Assembly (NCBI GenBank): GCA_964607755.1
Contig: CAZSMC010000005.1
Coordinates: 1 to 64,000 of the forward strand
Direction of reading: 5' to 3'
DNA length: 64,000 nt
Source: CAZSMC01 sp964607755
GTDB lineage: Bacteria; Zhuqueibacterota; Zhuqueibacteria; Residuimicrobiales; Krinioviventaceae
Within the stretch, counting starts at the first letter, position 1, and each line of letters starts with the position of its first letter. The notes under the pieces were generated by a model. The model was not told the DNA's origin. It worked only from the letters and a program-made list of their open reading frames with translations, and made no database searches. This document shows, piece after piece, positions 16,006 to 23,962 of this stretch. The position numbers and the translations under genes were made by a program.

Positions 16006-18561
16006 ATGACAGTTCCTTTCATCAAAGGTCAAATAATAAAATTATTCTACTTGTTCGTCATTGCGGTTTTATTTACGCCATTAAGCGACAATGGTTTTTG
16101 CCAGGACAACCTATTATCATTGAATGACAAGGACTATTTTGAAACGCGCGGGTTCAATGTATTGGTTTTCGAAAACGAATATAACGGCATGTTTTTCGAT
16201 GAAAAAACAGCCGGCGTTTTGCTGATCCATCACGGCGTACGCACAGCCACGGGCGGAGCTGTGCGGCTGAAACCTACGCCAGAACAGTGGGATCAAATAC
16301 CTGTGGTGGTTGAGAGAAACGTGAATACTGATAAAAACAGCATCGATGTGCTGCTGCGCTATGAAGATTTTAATTTTGATTCCCGGCTACATGTCGAGCC
16401 GCAGGGAGACGGCGTTCTGTTCAGCGTCTCTCTTGACGAACCACTTCCGAAGAAACTGGAGGGACGGACAGGTTTCAATCTCGAATTTTTACCTTCAGCT
16501 TATTTTGAAAAGACCTATCTCATGGATGGCAGGACTGGCATTTTTCCGCTTTATCCAACCGGCCCTATGAAAGTAAAGCCAGCAAATACCCAGATACGCC
16601 AGTTTGCCGGCCATTCCACATTCGATGACCGCGGCCGAGACGAGTATGTAGAACCGAAACCAATTGCCAAAGGACAGAAAATTATTCTTGCGCCGGAGGA
16701 TCCTAAGCGGCGGATTCAAATCGAATCACTTGACGGTGAGTTGATGTTGTTTGACGGCCGCAATGTGGCGCAAAACGGCTGGTATGTTGTACGCACTATG
16801 ATCCCGGCAAATAAAACCGGCACAGTTGTCGAATGGCGTTTGACGCCCACTACCATCCCGAATTGGACGCGACCACCCATGATCGCCCACTCGCAAGTCG
16901 GCTACCATCCGGATCAACAGAAACGGGCTGTTATTGAACTGGACAAGAATGACACGCCGCTGACTACAGCGTCTGTGTTGCAGCTCAACGACCAGGGCGA
17001 GTGGGTGGAAAAATATAGCGGCGACGTCCAGGATTGGGGAGACTATCTCCGCTACCATTATCTCACTTTTGATTTTTCCACCGTTCGCGATAGCGGGCTG
17101 TACGGCATTCAATACGGTGACCAGAGAACCGGAGCCTTTCCCATCGGGACGCATGTCTATGACAATGTCTGGCAGTCAACGCTGGATGTCTGGTTTCCCG
17201 TGCAAATGGATCACATGTTTGTCAACGAGGCTTATCGTGTCTGGCACGGCACCGCCCACCTTGACGATGCCCGGCAGGCGCCCACAAATCATCAGCACTT
17301 TGACGGCTTTCGCCAGGGAGACAGCACGGATACTCGATATGAACCAGGTGAACGTATCTCCGGATTAAATATCGGCGGCTGGTTCGATGCCGGCGATTAC
17401 GATATTCGCACCGGTTCGCATTGCGCCACAGTGTTGAGTTTGGCAGAATCCTGGGAACGTTTCGGCTTGCAACGGGATGAGACGCTGGTTGACCGGCAAC
17501 AGCGTTATGTGGATATTCATCATCCTGATGGCGTACCGGACCTGTTGCAGCAGATTGAGCAGGGTGCTCTGGCGCTCATTGCTCAGCACCGCGCTTTTGG
17601 CCGGGCAATTCAGGATATTATCGTGCCACACCTGCATCAGTATCACCACCTTGGCGACGGATCGACCATGACCGATAATCTGATCTATAATCCGGATCTG
17701 GAACCGTACGAAACCGGCGGCTATTCTAGCGGCACACCCGATGACCGCTGGGCTTTTACCAACCGGTCTGCCCGAACGAATTACAGCTCTATTGCCGCGT
17801 TAGCTGCTGCCAGCCGAACCCTGCGCGGCTATAATGACGACCTGGCCGAGGAATGTCTGGCAGCCGCAGACCATGCATGGACCGATGAACATCAACAGCA
17901 TCAGCCGGACGACCGTGGGCGATTTATGACCGGAAGCGCCGAAATGCAGGCTGCGCTTCAGCTTTATATCACCACAAAGGATGTGAACTATGCCGAAAAA
18001 TTTAAGGCATTGTTATGGCCAGCCATGGAACGCAGCAGCAACTGGATGATGGGACAGGCGATCCGCGCTGTACCGTTTATGGATGATGCATTTAAGGACA
18101 AGTTACGTTTGTACGTTCAAAAATATAAAACCTCGAACGACGACCTGCTGACCAAAAATCCTTTTGGCGTACCAATTACGACCGGAGGTTGGGCTGGCAA
18201 CGGTAGCGTCATTCATTGGGCCACGACCAATTATCTTCTGCACAAAACATATCCGGACATTATCGGGCCGGAATATGCCCATCGCGGCCTCGATTATATC
18301 TACGGCTGCCATCCCAGCTCGAACATCTCTTTTGTATCGGGGGTTGGCAGGCATTCGAAAAAAGTCGCTTATGGCAGCAACCGCGCCGATTTTTCATTTA
18401 TCGCTGGCGGTGTCGTTCCGGGTGTCCTTGTTTTAAAACCGGATTTCCCTGAAAATAAAGAAGATTGGCCGTTTTTATGGGGAGAGAATGAGTACGTTAT
18501 CGATATCTGTGCCGATTATATTTTTCTCGCTAATGCGGTACATGATTTGGGCAGTGACTGA
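16006..18561 (+). CDS. GH9 glycoside hydrolase (endoglucanase/glucosidase type), secreted
   Basis: An 851-residue enzyme. The ATG at 16006 has GAGGAG 6 nt upstream and begins a clean signal peptide (MTVPFIKGQIIKLFYLFVIA, cleavage after GFCQ); an in-frame ATG 54 nt earlier lacks a ribosome site. Beta-rich N-terminal half (about 30-390), with a CelD_N-like Ig module before the barrel, then a GH9 (alpha/alpha)6 domain. Key motifs are GGWFDAGDYDIRTG (catalytic Asp pair), DYIYGCHPSSNISFVSGVG (substrate-binding region) and GENEYVIDICADYIFL (catalytic Glu). GH9 members cut beta-1,4-glucans or short beta-glucosides, and some act on glucosamine oligomers, so the exact substrate is open. It lies just after MITE copy A. 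Confidence 0.87.
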   Translation: MTVPFIKGQIIKLFYLFVIAVLFTPLSDNGFCQDNLLSLNDKDYFETRGFNVLVFENEYNGMFFDEKTAGVLLIHHGVRTATGGAVRLKPTPEQWDQIPVVVERNVNTDKNSIDVLLRYEDFNFDSRLHVEPQGDGVLFSVSLDEPLPKKLEGRTGFNLEFLPSAYFEKTYLMDGRTGIFPLYPTGPMKVKPANTQIRQFAGHSTFDDRGRDEYVEPKPIAKGQKIILAPEDPKRRIQIESLDGELMLFDGRNVAQNGWYVVRTMIPANKTGTVVEWRLTPTTIPNWTRPPMIAHSQVGYHPDQQKRAVIELDKNDTPLTTASVLQLNDQGEWVEKYSGDVQDWGDYLRYHYLTFDFSTVRDSGLYGIQYGDQRTGAFPIGTHVYDNVWQSTLDVWFPVQMDHMFVNEAYRVWHGTAHLDDARQAPTNHQHFDGFRQGDSTDTRYEPGERISGLNIGGWFDAGDYDIRTGSHCATVLSLAESWERFGLQRDETLVDRQQRYVDIHHPDGVPDLLQQIEQGALALIAQHRAFGRAIQDIIVPHLHQYHHLGDGSTMTDNLIYNPDLEPYETGGYSSGTPDDRWAFTNRSARTNYSSIAALAAASRTLRGYNDDLAEECLAAADHAWTDEHQQHQPDDRGRFMTGSAEMQAALQLYITTKDVNYAEKFKALLWPAMERSSNWMMGQAIRAVPFMDDAFKDKLRLYVQKYKTSNDDLLTKNPFGVPITTGGWAGNGSVIHWATTNYLLHKTYPDIIGPEYAHRGLDYIYGCHPSSNISFVSGVGRHSKKVAYGSNRADFSFIAGGVVPGVLVLKPDFPENKEDWPFLWGENEYVIDICADYIFLANAVHDLGSD

Positions 18562-18662
18562 CAACTCATTGGTAATGCTGGCAAGCTGGCGATTGTTTTC
18601 AGAATTTCGAGCTCCAGCTTTTGTAAATCATTTACAGCATGTATTTGTCGTAAATTCTTGGC

Positions 18663-18713
18663 CGTCTTTATCACCGGGGGCCTAAAAATTAAGGCAAGCC
18701 GGTATTAAAGACG
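18663..18713. repeat. Imperfect inverted repeat after GH9
   Basis: CGTCTTTA and ACCGG on the left pair with CCGGT and TAAAGACG on the right, with an inner GCCT/AGGC stem. It follows the GH9 gene by about 100 nt and has no T run. It may be an RNA 3' end structure or a decayed repeat. Confidence 0.4.
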
Positions 18714-18755
18714 TTCCATTTGGCTGTGTATCAACTAAGAAATTGAGGGGCAGCT

Positions 18756-18931
18756 ATGCACGTTATCGATTTAACAGAAGAGCATTACGTGATGTGTTGT
18801 ATAAGTGGGGAATTTGCGATGCTTTATTTATCGACGATAAGCAGTTGAGAACCGGACCGCCACCATCTTTTAAAAGCATACGAAAGAAAATTGAAAAAAA
18901 GGTGAAAAAGCTGGCGCGCAAAAGAGCATAA
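18756..18931 (+). pseudogene. Decayed YoaP-type GNAT acetyltransferase gene (N- and C-terminal scraps)
   Basis: An ATG with GAGGGG 5 nt upstream opens MHVIDLTEEHYVMCC. This resembles the first residues of a GNAT acetyltransferase family whose C-terminus is a YoaP-like domain, but the frame stops at residue 30. In the next frame the same 180 bases encode LYKWGICDALFIDDKQLRTG and then PPPSFKSIRKKIEKKVKKLA. That closely resembles the end of the same family (WGIsDaLFIDGk..rtGPPPSyekIrk). The start and end of one gene are thus joined out of frame, with most of about 250 codons missing. The reading rests on my memory of the family. Confidence 0.68.
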
Positions 18932-18975
18932 ATTTTTAAATCAACATGAAATGATTGCAAAGTTAGAATTAGATA

Positions 18976-19112
18976 GAACACCGATGTGACGGATAGGGCA
19001 GATTTTCGCGGATAAAATGAAAGTATGTAAAACACTTTTTCACAAATATATTGCTAACCACATTTGAAAAGAAATCGGTGCTAATCTGTTACATCCGTTA
19101 AATCAGTGTTCA
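18976..19112. repeat. Palindromic dispersed repeat, ACACGGAT family (degenerate copy)
   Basis: The left arm GAACACCGATGTGACGGAT and the right arm ATCTGTTACATCCGTTAAAT...GTGTTC face each other about 90 nt apart. A cleaner member is at 27682-27773. It lies between the decayed acetyltransferase and the GH106-like gene terminator. The remaining bases of the 18562-19237 gap hold nothing else I can support beyond the features listed. Confidence 0.6.
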
Positions 19113-19182
19113 AATCTTTTCAATTTCGATCGTTTTCTCACTGCTCACTTTCCAAAAAATGCATATCAAAAATGAATAAATT

Positions 19183-19208
19183 GCAGAGGGCGAATCCTGG
19201 CCCTCTGC
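19183..19208 (-). terminator. Terminator of the GH106-like gene
   Basis: Perfect 9-bp stem GCAGAGGGC/GCCCTCTGC with an 8-nt loop, 29 nt past the stop. The minus-strand sequence after it is AATTTATTCATTTTTGAT, moderately T-rich. Confidence 0.75.
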
Positions 19209-19237
19209 GATGCGATTTGTAAAATTGGTAAAAGTCT

Positions 19238-22200
19238 TTATTCCTCCACCACAATCTCAAAATCCTCAAACAATCCGTAATCGAGCTGATCGTATTTTGT
19301 ACCGGGAGGTTGGTCTGCCGGTGCGTACTTGAAACTCCACGGCGTGACAATGCCCCGGCGCTCGACGTTGTGATGCGGACCGAGCAGGTTTTTAAAACTG
19401 CCGGTGACGATCACATTGATGCGATTTTCGCCATCCTGTAGATATGGTGAGATATCGCATTCATACGGCGGCCAGCCAATAATGCCGGCGGAGGTGCCGT
19501 TCACCCTGACTTCTGACACTGTTCCCTGCCACTCATTCAATCGCACTTTGACTTTTTGATCTTTTTCAAGCGTCACGAGTTTTTCATAAGCCACGTCGTA
19601 TGGATAAAACGGACAGCCCTGTTCTTTCCACGAACCAATCCGCAGCGTTGTTTTGGGCACAATTTTCCAGCCCTGTTCCTGGGCTTGCAGATCAAAATCA
19701 CCGGTAATGTAAACCGGCTCGATTTCAGCAAAAATGGACATGGGATGCATGATGACATCGATTTGGTTATGACCTGGATTCACGTGCTCGCTGATGTCAA
19801 ACACGCCAAATGTTTTGTCAATAGCCCACTCGTCCGGCAGCGGGTCGATGGTCTGGCCGTTGACCTGCACCTGCCAGAGATGTGGCCGCTCAACAATTGC
19901 CCGAAGCGAAGAGACATCAACGTTTTCGTCAACAGTGAACGGATAATAAGCTTCGAAACCGGTTCCCACGCCGAATGTGTCCGCATCCACAAGCTCGGTT
20001 TTGAACTGGGATGACGACACCCAGGGATTTTCGCGGTAGCCGTGTTTTTGCCAAATTTTGAATCCGGCGGTATAAAAATAAATATCCTCAAAAGTGGAAT
20101 CGCCTAAAACGAGGTTGCAGTAATCCAGCGTCAGCATATTCGGAGACAATCTTTTTATTTCAGACATGTCAGACGGTACAAGGTGTTCGTCCGGCTCGGT
20201 GTGGCGCGGCACAGGCTCTGCCTGTTCATCGCTGACAAAAAGCAACAGACTGTTTGCCGGTGGCAGATCGAATTGAATTCGAATGCCATCATCCACGTTT
20301 TTCACCGGATACGGCGATCGCTGACCATTAAAAGCATTCAATTTTTCAACCGATGCACCGGGCATGACAAATGAACCGCTGCCCGTTTCTTTCAAACTGA
20401 AATTGCTCAAAAACACAATCTGACCGTCTTGTAGTTCGCGGCGCATATGAAAAACCTGTCCACCAACATCATCAGGACGTTCCATGGCAAATTTGTCGTC
20501 AATCAATTCATCAGCCGCCCCGGTTACGCTGTTGAATTGCTGCCAGGAAGCCGATGACGCGAGCGATGAAGCTTTCGCTGACAGTGCCCCGTCAATTCGC
20601 TGCGGTTCAGAAAACGCAATCACCTGACCGCCGTTTTTCACATACCGGTGGAGCAGTTCAAAAGTGGACTGATCGAGGTTCTCACAGAACGGCGGCAAAA
20701 CAACGGTCTGATAAGAACGCTCGCCGATAACAAAAGCCTGATCATTTATCGCGCCGTGATCTTTGATCATATTTTCACATCCCACATCATATTCAATGTG
20801 ACAATGCTCGAGGTCCTCGACAAAATCGTGGAACGAGTCACCAATTTTATTCAGTTTGTCATGAGAACCAACTGGAGAGTAATACATCCACGTGGTTGTG
20901 GTCGGCTCCAGCACCAAAATATCATTGATCTGTTCCCCGGCCGACAGAGCGGCTGACAGGCGGGCAAAATAATCGTTCAGCACGTGATAATGCTCCCACC
21001 AGGGCGTTTGATAGGAAATGCCCTGCGGAAAGTCGTGCTTGCGGTCACCGGTCATGTTCATGTATGCCAGATGCTGGTTCATAAAATTGACTCCCAGCAC
21101 ATATTCCCAATCGCCGAGACGTTTCATGTCTTCGAAGCGGAGTTCCCAGCCGGCCGCACCGTAGGTTTCGCTGAGCGCCCGGTTTCGGTCGAGTTGGTTA
21201 GCCACGCTGGCCAGCTCCTTGACCGCGCGAATATTGCCGAACTGATCCGGCCGCTCGGTGATATTGTTGAACAGCATATCAATGGCAGGAACCTGATGCC
21301 AGGCGTACATGGCCATGTTATCGCCGCCGTGCTGCGGATTAGGCCAGCCGTGCTCCCAGTAGTGCCCGGTCCATTTCAGGTCATTTTCTTCGCAATACTG
21401 ATACCACGGTTTTGACCAGTTTTCGATAAAGAGCTCCAGCAGCAATTCATAATAATTATGCCGGACTCGCTGCCAGTCACCGGTTTCTTCCAAAATGGAA
21501 GGCAAGTGCGGAACAAAATCGTAGCCCCAGCGCTGCTCGAACTCCTCAAACAAGGCCGGCGTCCAGCGCATGGTCTCGCCGCGCGGGGGACGGATATTGG
21601 GTTCATCAGTGAACACGCCGGGCACAACCCCGCCAAATTCCTCGCCTACCACACGTTCATAGCCATCCATGGTCACATTGATAAAGGTATCTGTTACCCC
21701 GGGAATCAGCAAATCCACGTACGAATATCCGGCATACCATTTCGATTGCTGATAATACTTTTTTTCAAATAATCGAAAAGTGCCGGATTCACCGGGAGTC
21801 ACCTGTCCGGTGACGTCTTTCCATGTGCCATTTTCCTTGCGCAGCACGATATAAAAATCATTTACATCATCCGGGATGGTGTTCATCTTATGCATCACCA
21901 GTCCCTGACCCTGATTATAAGATTCCGGCATACGTGCCGCGACATGGCCGCCGGCAAATCCGCTGGGAAAAGAATTTTCATCATATATCCAGGCTTTCAA
22001 TCCAAGACTTTTCGATTTGTTTACCGAGTACTCGATCATTTCAAACCATTCATCCGAAAGGTATTCGGTGATCAATCCATAGCGTGGATGCATGAACACA
22101 CCACCAAAGCCATTTTCCTTGAAATCATTCAAATCGCGTTCAAGCATGTCCTTTTGAAGTTTATCATGCCACACCCAGAATGGCGCCGGGCGAAAAGCGG

Positions 22201-22324
22201 CTGTGGGATTTTTAAAGACAGGTTTTAATTGAATAAATGACTCGATGTGCTCCTGAGCGAGTATATTTGAAAAGAGCACAATCAGAAAAAGTAAGAAATG
22301 TATCATCACATCTTTTCTACTCAT
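19238..22324 (-). CDS. GH106-like glycoside hydrolase (putative alpha-L-rhamnosidase), exported
   Basis: A 1028-residue exported enzyme. The ATG at 22324 has AGGAGG 8 nt upstream and begins a signal peptide ending NILAQ; a longer frame upstream lacks a ribosome site. The N-terminal region has PAPFWVWHDKL, GFGGVFMHPRYGLITEYLSD and LKAWIYDENSFPSGFAGG. These are typical of the large GH106-type rhamnosidases of Bacteroidetes polysaccharide loci. The middle is a long barrel with an amidotransferase-like region (VLPPFCENLDQSTFELLHRY). The C-terminus is beta-sandwich (WPPYECDISPYLQDGENRIN). It is the last gene of a three-gene minus-strand unit, 19 nt after a small membrane protein gene. Rhamnosidase activity is inferred from the family; related large clan members are hard to separate by eye. 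Confidence 0.7.
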   Translation of the reverse strand: MSRKDVMIHFLLFLIVLFSNILAQEHIESFIQLKPVFKNPTAAFRPAPFWVWHDKLQKDMLERDLNDFKENGFGGVFMHPRYGLITEYLSDEWFEMIEYSVNKSKSLGLKAWIYDENSFPSGFAGGHVAARMPESYNQGQGLVMHKMNTIPDDVNDFYIVLRKENGTWKDVTGQVTPGESGTFRLFEKKYYQQSKWYAGYSYVDLLIPGVTDTFINVTMDGYERVVGEEFGGVVPGVFTDEPNIRPPRGETMRWTPALFEEFEQRWGYDFVPHLPSILEETGDWQRVRHNYYELLLELFIENWSKPWYQYCEENDLKWTGHYWEHGWPNPQHGGDNMAMYAWHQVPAIDMLFNNITERPDQFGNIRAVKELASVANQLDRNRALSETYGAAGWELRFEDMKRLGDWEYVLGVNFMNQHLAYMNMTGDRKHDFPQGISYQTPWWEHYHVLNDYFARLSAALSAGEQINDILVLEPTTTTWMYYSPVGSHDKLNKIGDSFHDFVEDLEHCHIEYDVGCENMIKDHGAINDQAFVIGERSYQTVVLPPFCENLDQSTFELLHRYVKNGGQVIAFSEPQRIDGALSAKASSLASSASWQQFNSVTGAADELIDDKFAMERPDDVGGQVFHMRRELQDGQIVFLSNFSLKETGSGSFVMPGASVEKLNAFNGQRSPYPVKNVDDGIRIQFDLPPANSLLLFVSDEQAEPVPRHTEPDEHLVPSDMSEIKRLSPNMLTLDYCNLVLGDSTFEDIYFYTAGFKIWQKHGYRENPWVSSSQFKTELVDADTFGVGTGFEAYYPFTVDENVDVSSLRAIVERPHLWQVQVNGQTIDPLPDEWAIDKTFGVFDISEHVNPGHNQIDVIMHPMSIFAEIEPVYITGDFDLQAQEQGWKIVPKTTLRIGSWKEQGCPFYPYDVAYEKLVTLEKDQKVKVRLNEWQGTVSEVRVNGTSAGIIGWPPYECDISPYLQDGENRINVIVTGSFKNLLGPHHNVERRGIVTPWSFKYAPADQPPGTKYDQLDYGLFEDFEIVVEE

Positions 22325-22343
22325 GATCCGGCCTCCTGAAAAT

Positions 22344-22709
22344 TTATATATTGAGAAAAAGTTTTGTCGTAATACCGAAAAACGATGCAAAACAAAGATT
22401 GAGCAACATGCCCAGTAAATAATAAGACGCGTTTTCTTTGATGTCCTGGGTGCGTACAAGTCCCCGCGCCGCAAAGAGAATTCCCAGCGCGGTAAACTGA
22501 TTCATCAGAATAAAAGTGACAATAATAAAATGCTCGCACATGCCAATCCAAAAGCCTTCGTTGCGCGGATTGAGTCCATGGCCGCCCATTCGGGCAGTAT
22601 TCGACGGATCGACAAAAGCCAGGATACGCCGCAGCAACAAACTGCCAAGTACAAAACCGAAAGGATAGGCATAAAGTAAAGCAATTATTATGAGAAATAC
22701 ATTTTTCAT
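22344..22709 (-). CDS. Small integral membrane protein, unknown
   Basis: A 121-residue protein with about three hydrophobic segments: residues 3-27 (including a GSLLLRR turn), about 55-80, and 93-118. A soluble loop holds DPSNTARMGGHGLNPRNEG. I do not recognise a family. Its ATG overlaps the stop of the SatD-like gene by 4 nt (ATGA), so translation is probably coupled. SatD-like genes are often paired with a small membrane protein gene, commonly of the DUF3307 type, and this may be a functional stand-in, but its sequence does not look like DUF3307. Confidence 0.7.
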   Translation of the reverse strand: MKNVFLIIIALLYAYPFGFVLGSLLLRRILAFVDPSNTARMGGHGLNPRNEGFWIGMCEHFIIVTFILMNQFTALGILFAARGLVRTQDIKENASYYLLGMLLNLCFASFFGITTKLFLNI

Positions 22710-23356
22710 TTTGATTGATTAGTAAATTCTTTTGAGACCTGGGTTATATAATCTTTAATCGCTTTTTCAGCCAGGTCAAAGGTTTTCCAATGAATGCTTT
22801 GTAATGATTTTTGAATCTGTTGCTGTGACTTGCCAAGTGCATCGGCTGCCGCTTGTTGTGTTTTCAGACGCTGATAGTGCCGGAGTACTTTGATCTGAAA
22901 CGGGGTAAGATCATTCAACATGACCAGATACATGTTGATGATGCCGCTTACCTGCTCATCTACTCGGCCTGACGGGGAACGAAAACCAAACATCATTCCG
23001 GATTTTTTCAGTTCTTTCATCAAATTATCGGCTGTAATAAAACCGGGCCCCATCATTTCTGCACTGCTTTTTGAATCGAGTCCTTCAGTAATTTCCCCCC
23101 AAACAGCAACCCAGCGGAGCTTTAAAGGAAGAGCCGCATTGACAAACCGCAACATGTACGTGAACCAAGGTAATTTAACGTGTGCAACTAAAGCCACCTC
23201 ATCGCCGCGCGTAATTTCAAAGGGTGCGGGAATGTCGGACCAGAGCTGATCATTGGCATCGTCCACAGCCTTGTGCAAAAGTTGTTGCACACCCTTTTCC
23301 TCGGATGAGCGAATCACATCACCCATCAAAATAATATTGTTTTGGCCGGCTTTCAT
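22706..23356 (-). CDS. SatD-family protein
   Basis: A 216-residue cytosolic protein. It opens NIILMGDVIRSSE, the conserved start of SatD-like proteins (named from the streptococcal acid-tolerance operon). A segment TRGDEVALVAH follows near residue 50. The C-terminal third (about 150-205) resembles a helix-turn-helix of the SatD group: TPFQIKVLRHYQRLKTQQAAADALGKSQQQIQKSL. A regulatory role is likely but unproven. It heads a unit with the coupled small membrane protein and the GH106-like enzyme, so it may control that enzyme. No strong ribosome site precedes the ATG. Confidence 0.75.
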   Translation of the reverse strand: MKAGQNNIILMGDVIRSSEEKGVQQLLHKAVDDANDQLWSDIPAPFEITRGDEVALVAHVKLPWFTYMLRFVNAALPLKLRWVAVWGEITEGLDSKSSAEMMGPGFITADNLMKELKKSGMMFGFRSPSGRVDEQVSGIINMYLVMLNDLTPFQIKVLRHYQRLKTQQAAADALGKSQQQIQKSLQSIHWKTFDLAEKAIKDYITQVSKEFTNQSK

Positions 23357-23436
23357 ACAACTTTTTTATATTGTATATTTATTTTTACAACTTATTTATG
23401 TAGTAATAAAATTAAATGCGAATCATTTTTTATCTC

Positions 23437-23670
23437 GTCCCTACGGGACTCTTGCCATGAGAAAATCGCTTACTAAAAATATGTTGACCCTAACGGGTCA
23501 AAAAAGAATTTGCCACAATAATTCCCGATACATTATCCAAATCTTTTCTATTTTGCAATGCTAATTTTTATCACTATTCTCATCAGTCCAGTCCCGTAGG
23601 GTCGGCATATTTATAGCTCACCAAATAACAATTAAACCGGCCCCTTTAGGGGCCAAGATATTTATAGCTC
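23437..23670. repeat. Cluster of short palindromic repeats (GTCCC-hairpin family)
   Basis: Four short stems lie within 220 bases: GTCCC/GGGAC (23437-23449), TGACCC/GGGTCA (23485-23500), CCC/GGG in GTCCCGTAGGG (23591-23601), and GGCCCC/GGGGCC (23639-23654). The third and fourth are each followed by ATATTTATAGCTC (23607-23619 and 23658-23670), a direct repeat 51 bp apart. This resembles a dispersed hairpin family I know from many environmental bacterial genomes. The rest of the 23357-23962 gap contains no gene that I can support. Confidence 0.65.
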
Positions 23671-23962
23671 GATTCATAATGACCTCAATAAATCATATGG
23701 AATTAAATCTTTATTGAGAACGTCCGCAGGTATTATTGGATTATCATACCGGTTTAACATACAAGTGTTTGGTATCGACAAGATTACATAACGAATCATC
23801 TTCTCAATAATAAACAATTTCTACCAAATACGAAAGTAAATTCTCAGCCGCCGGTATTCTGGAACTCTAAAAAGCCCACGACGTGAAAACATTTGATTTT
23901 GATAAAGAAAAAAACTATATTTTTGAGCCTAAATTCATCATTAACAGAAGAAAGGATCAGTA

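Noticed and set aside
23437..23670. CRISPR array
   Set aside because: The repeats are short self-complementary units of differing sequence and irregular spacing, without a constant repeat of 24-37 bp or cas genes nearby.
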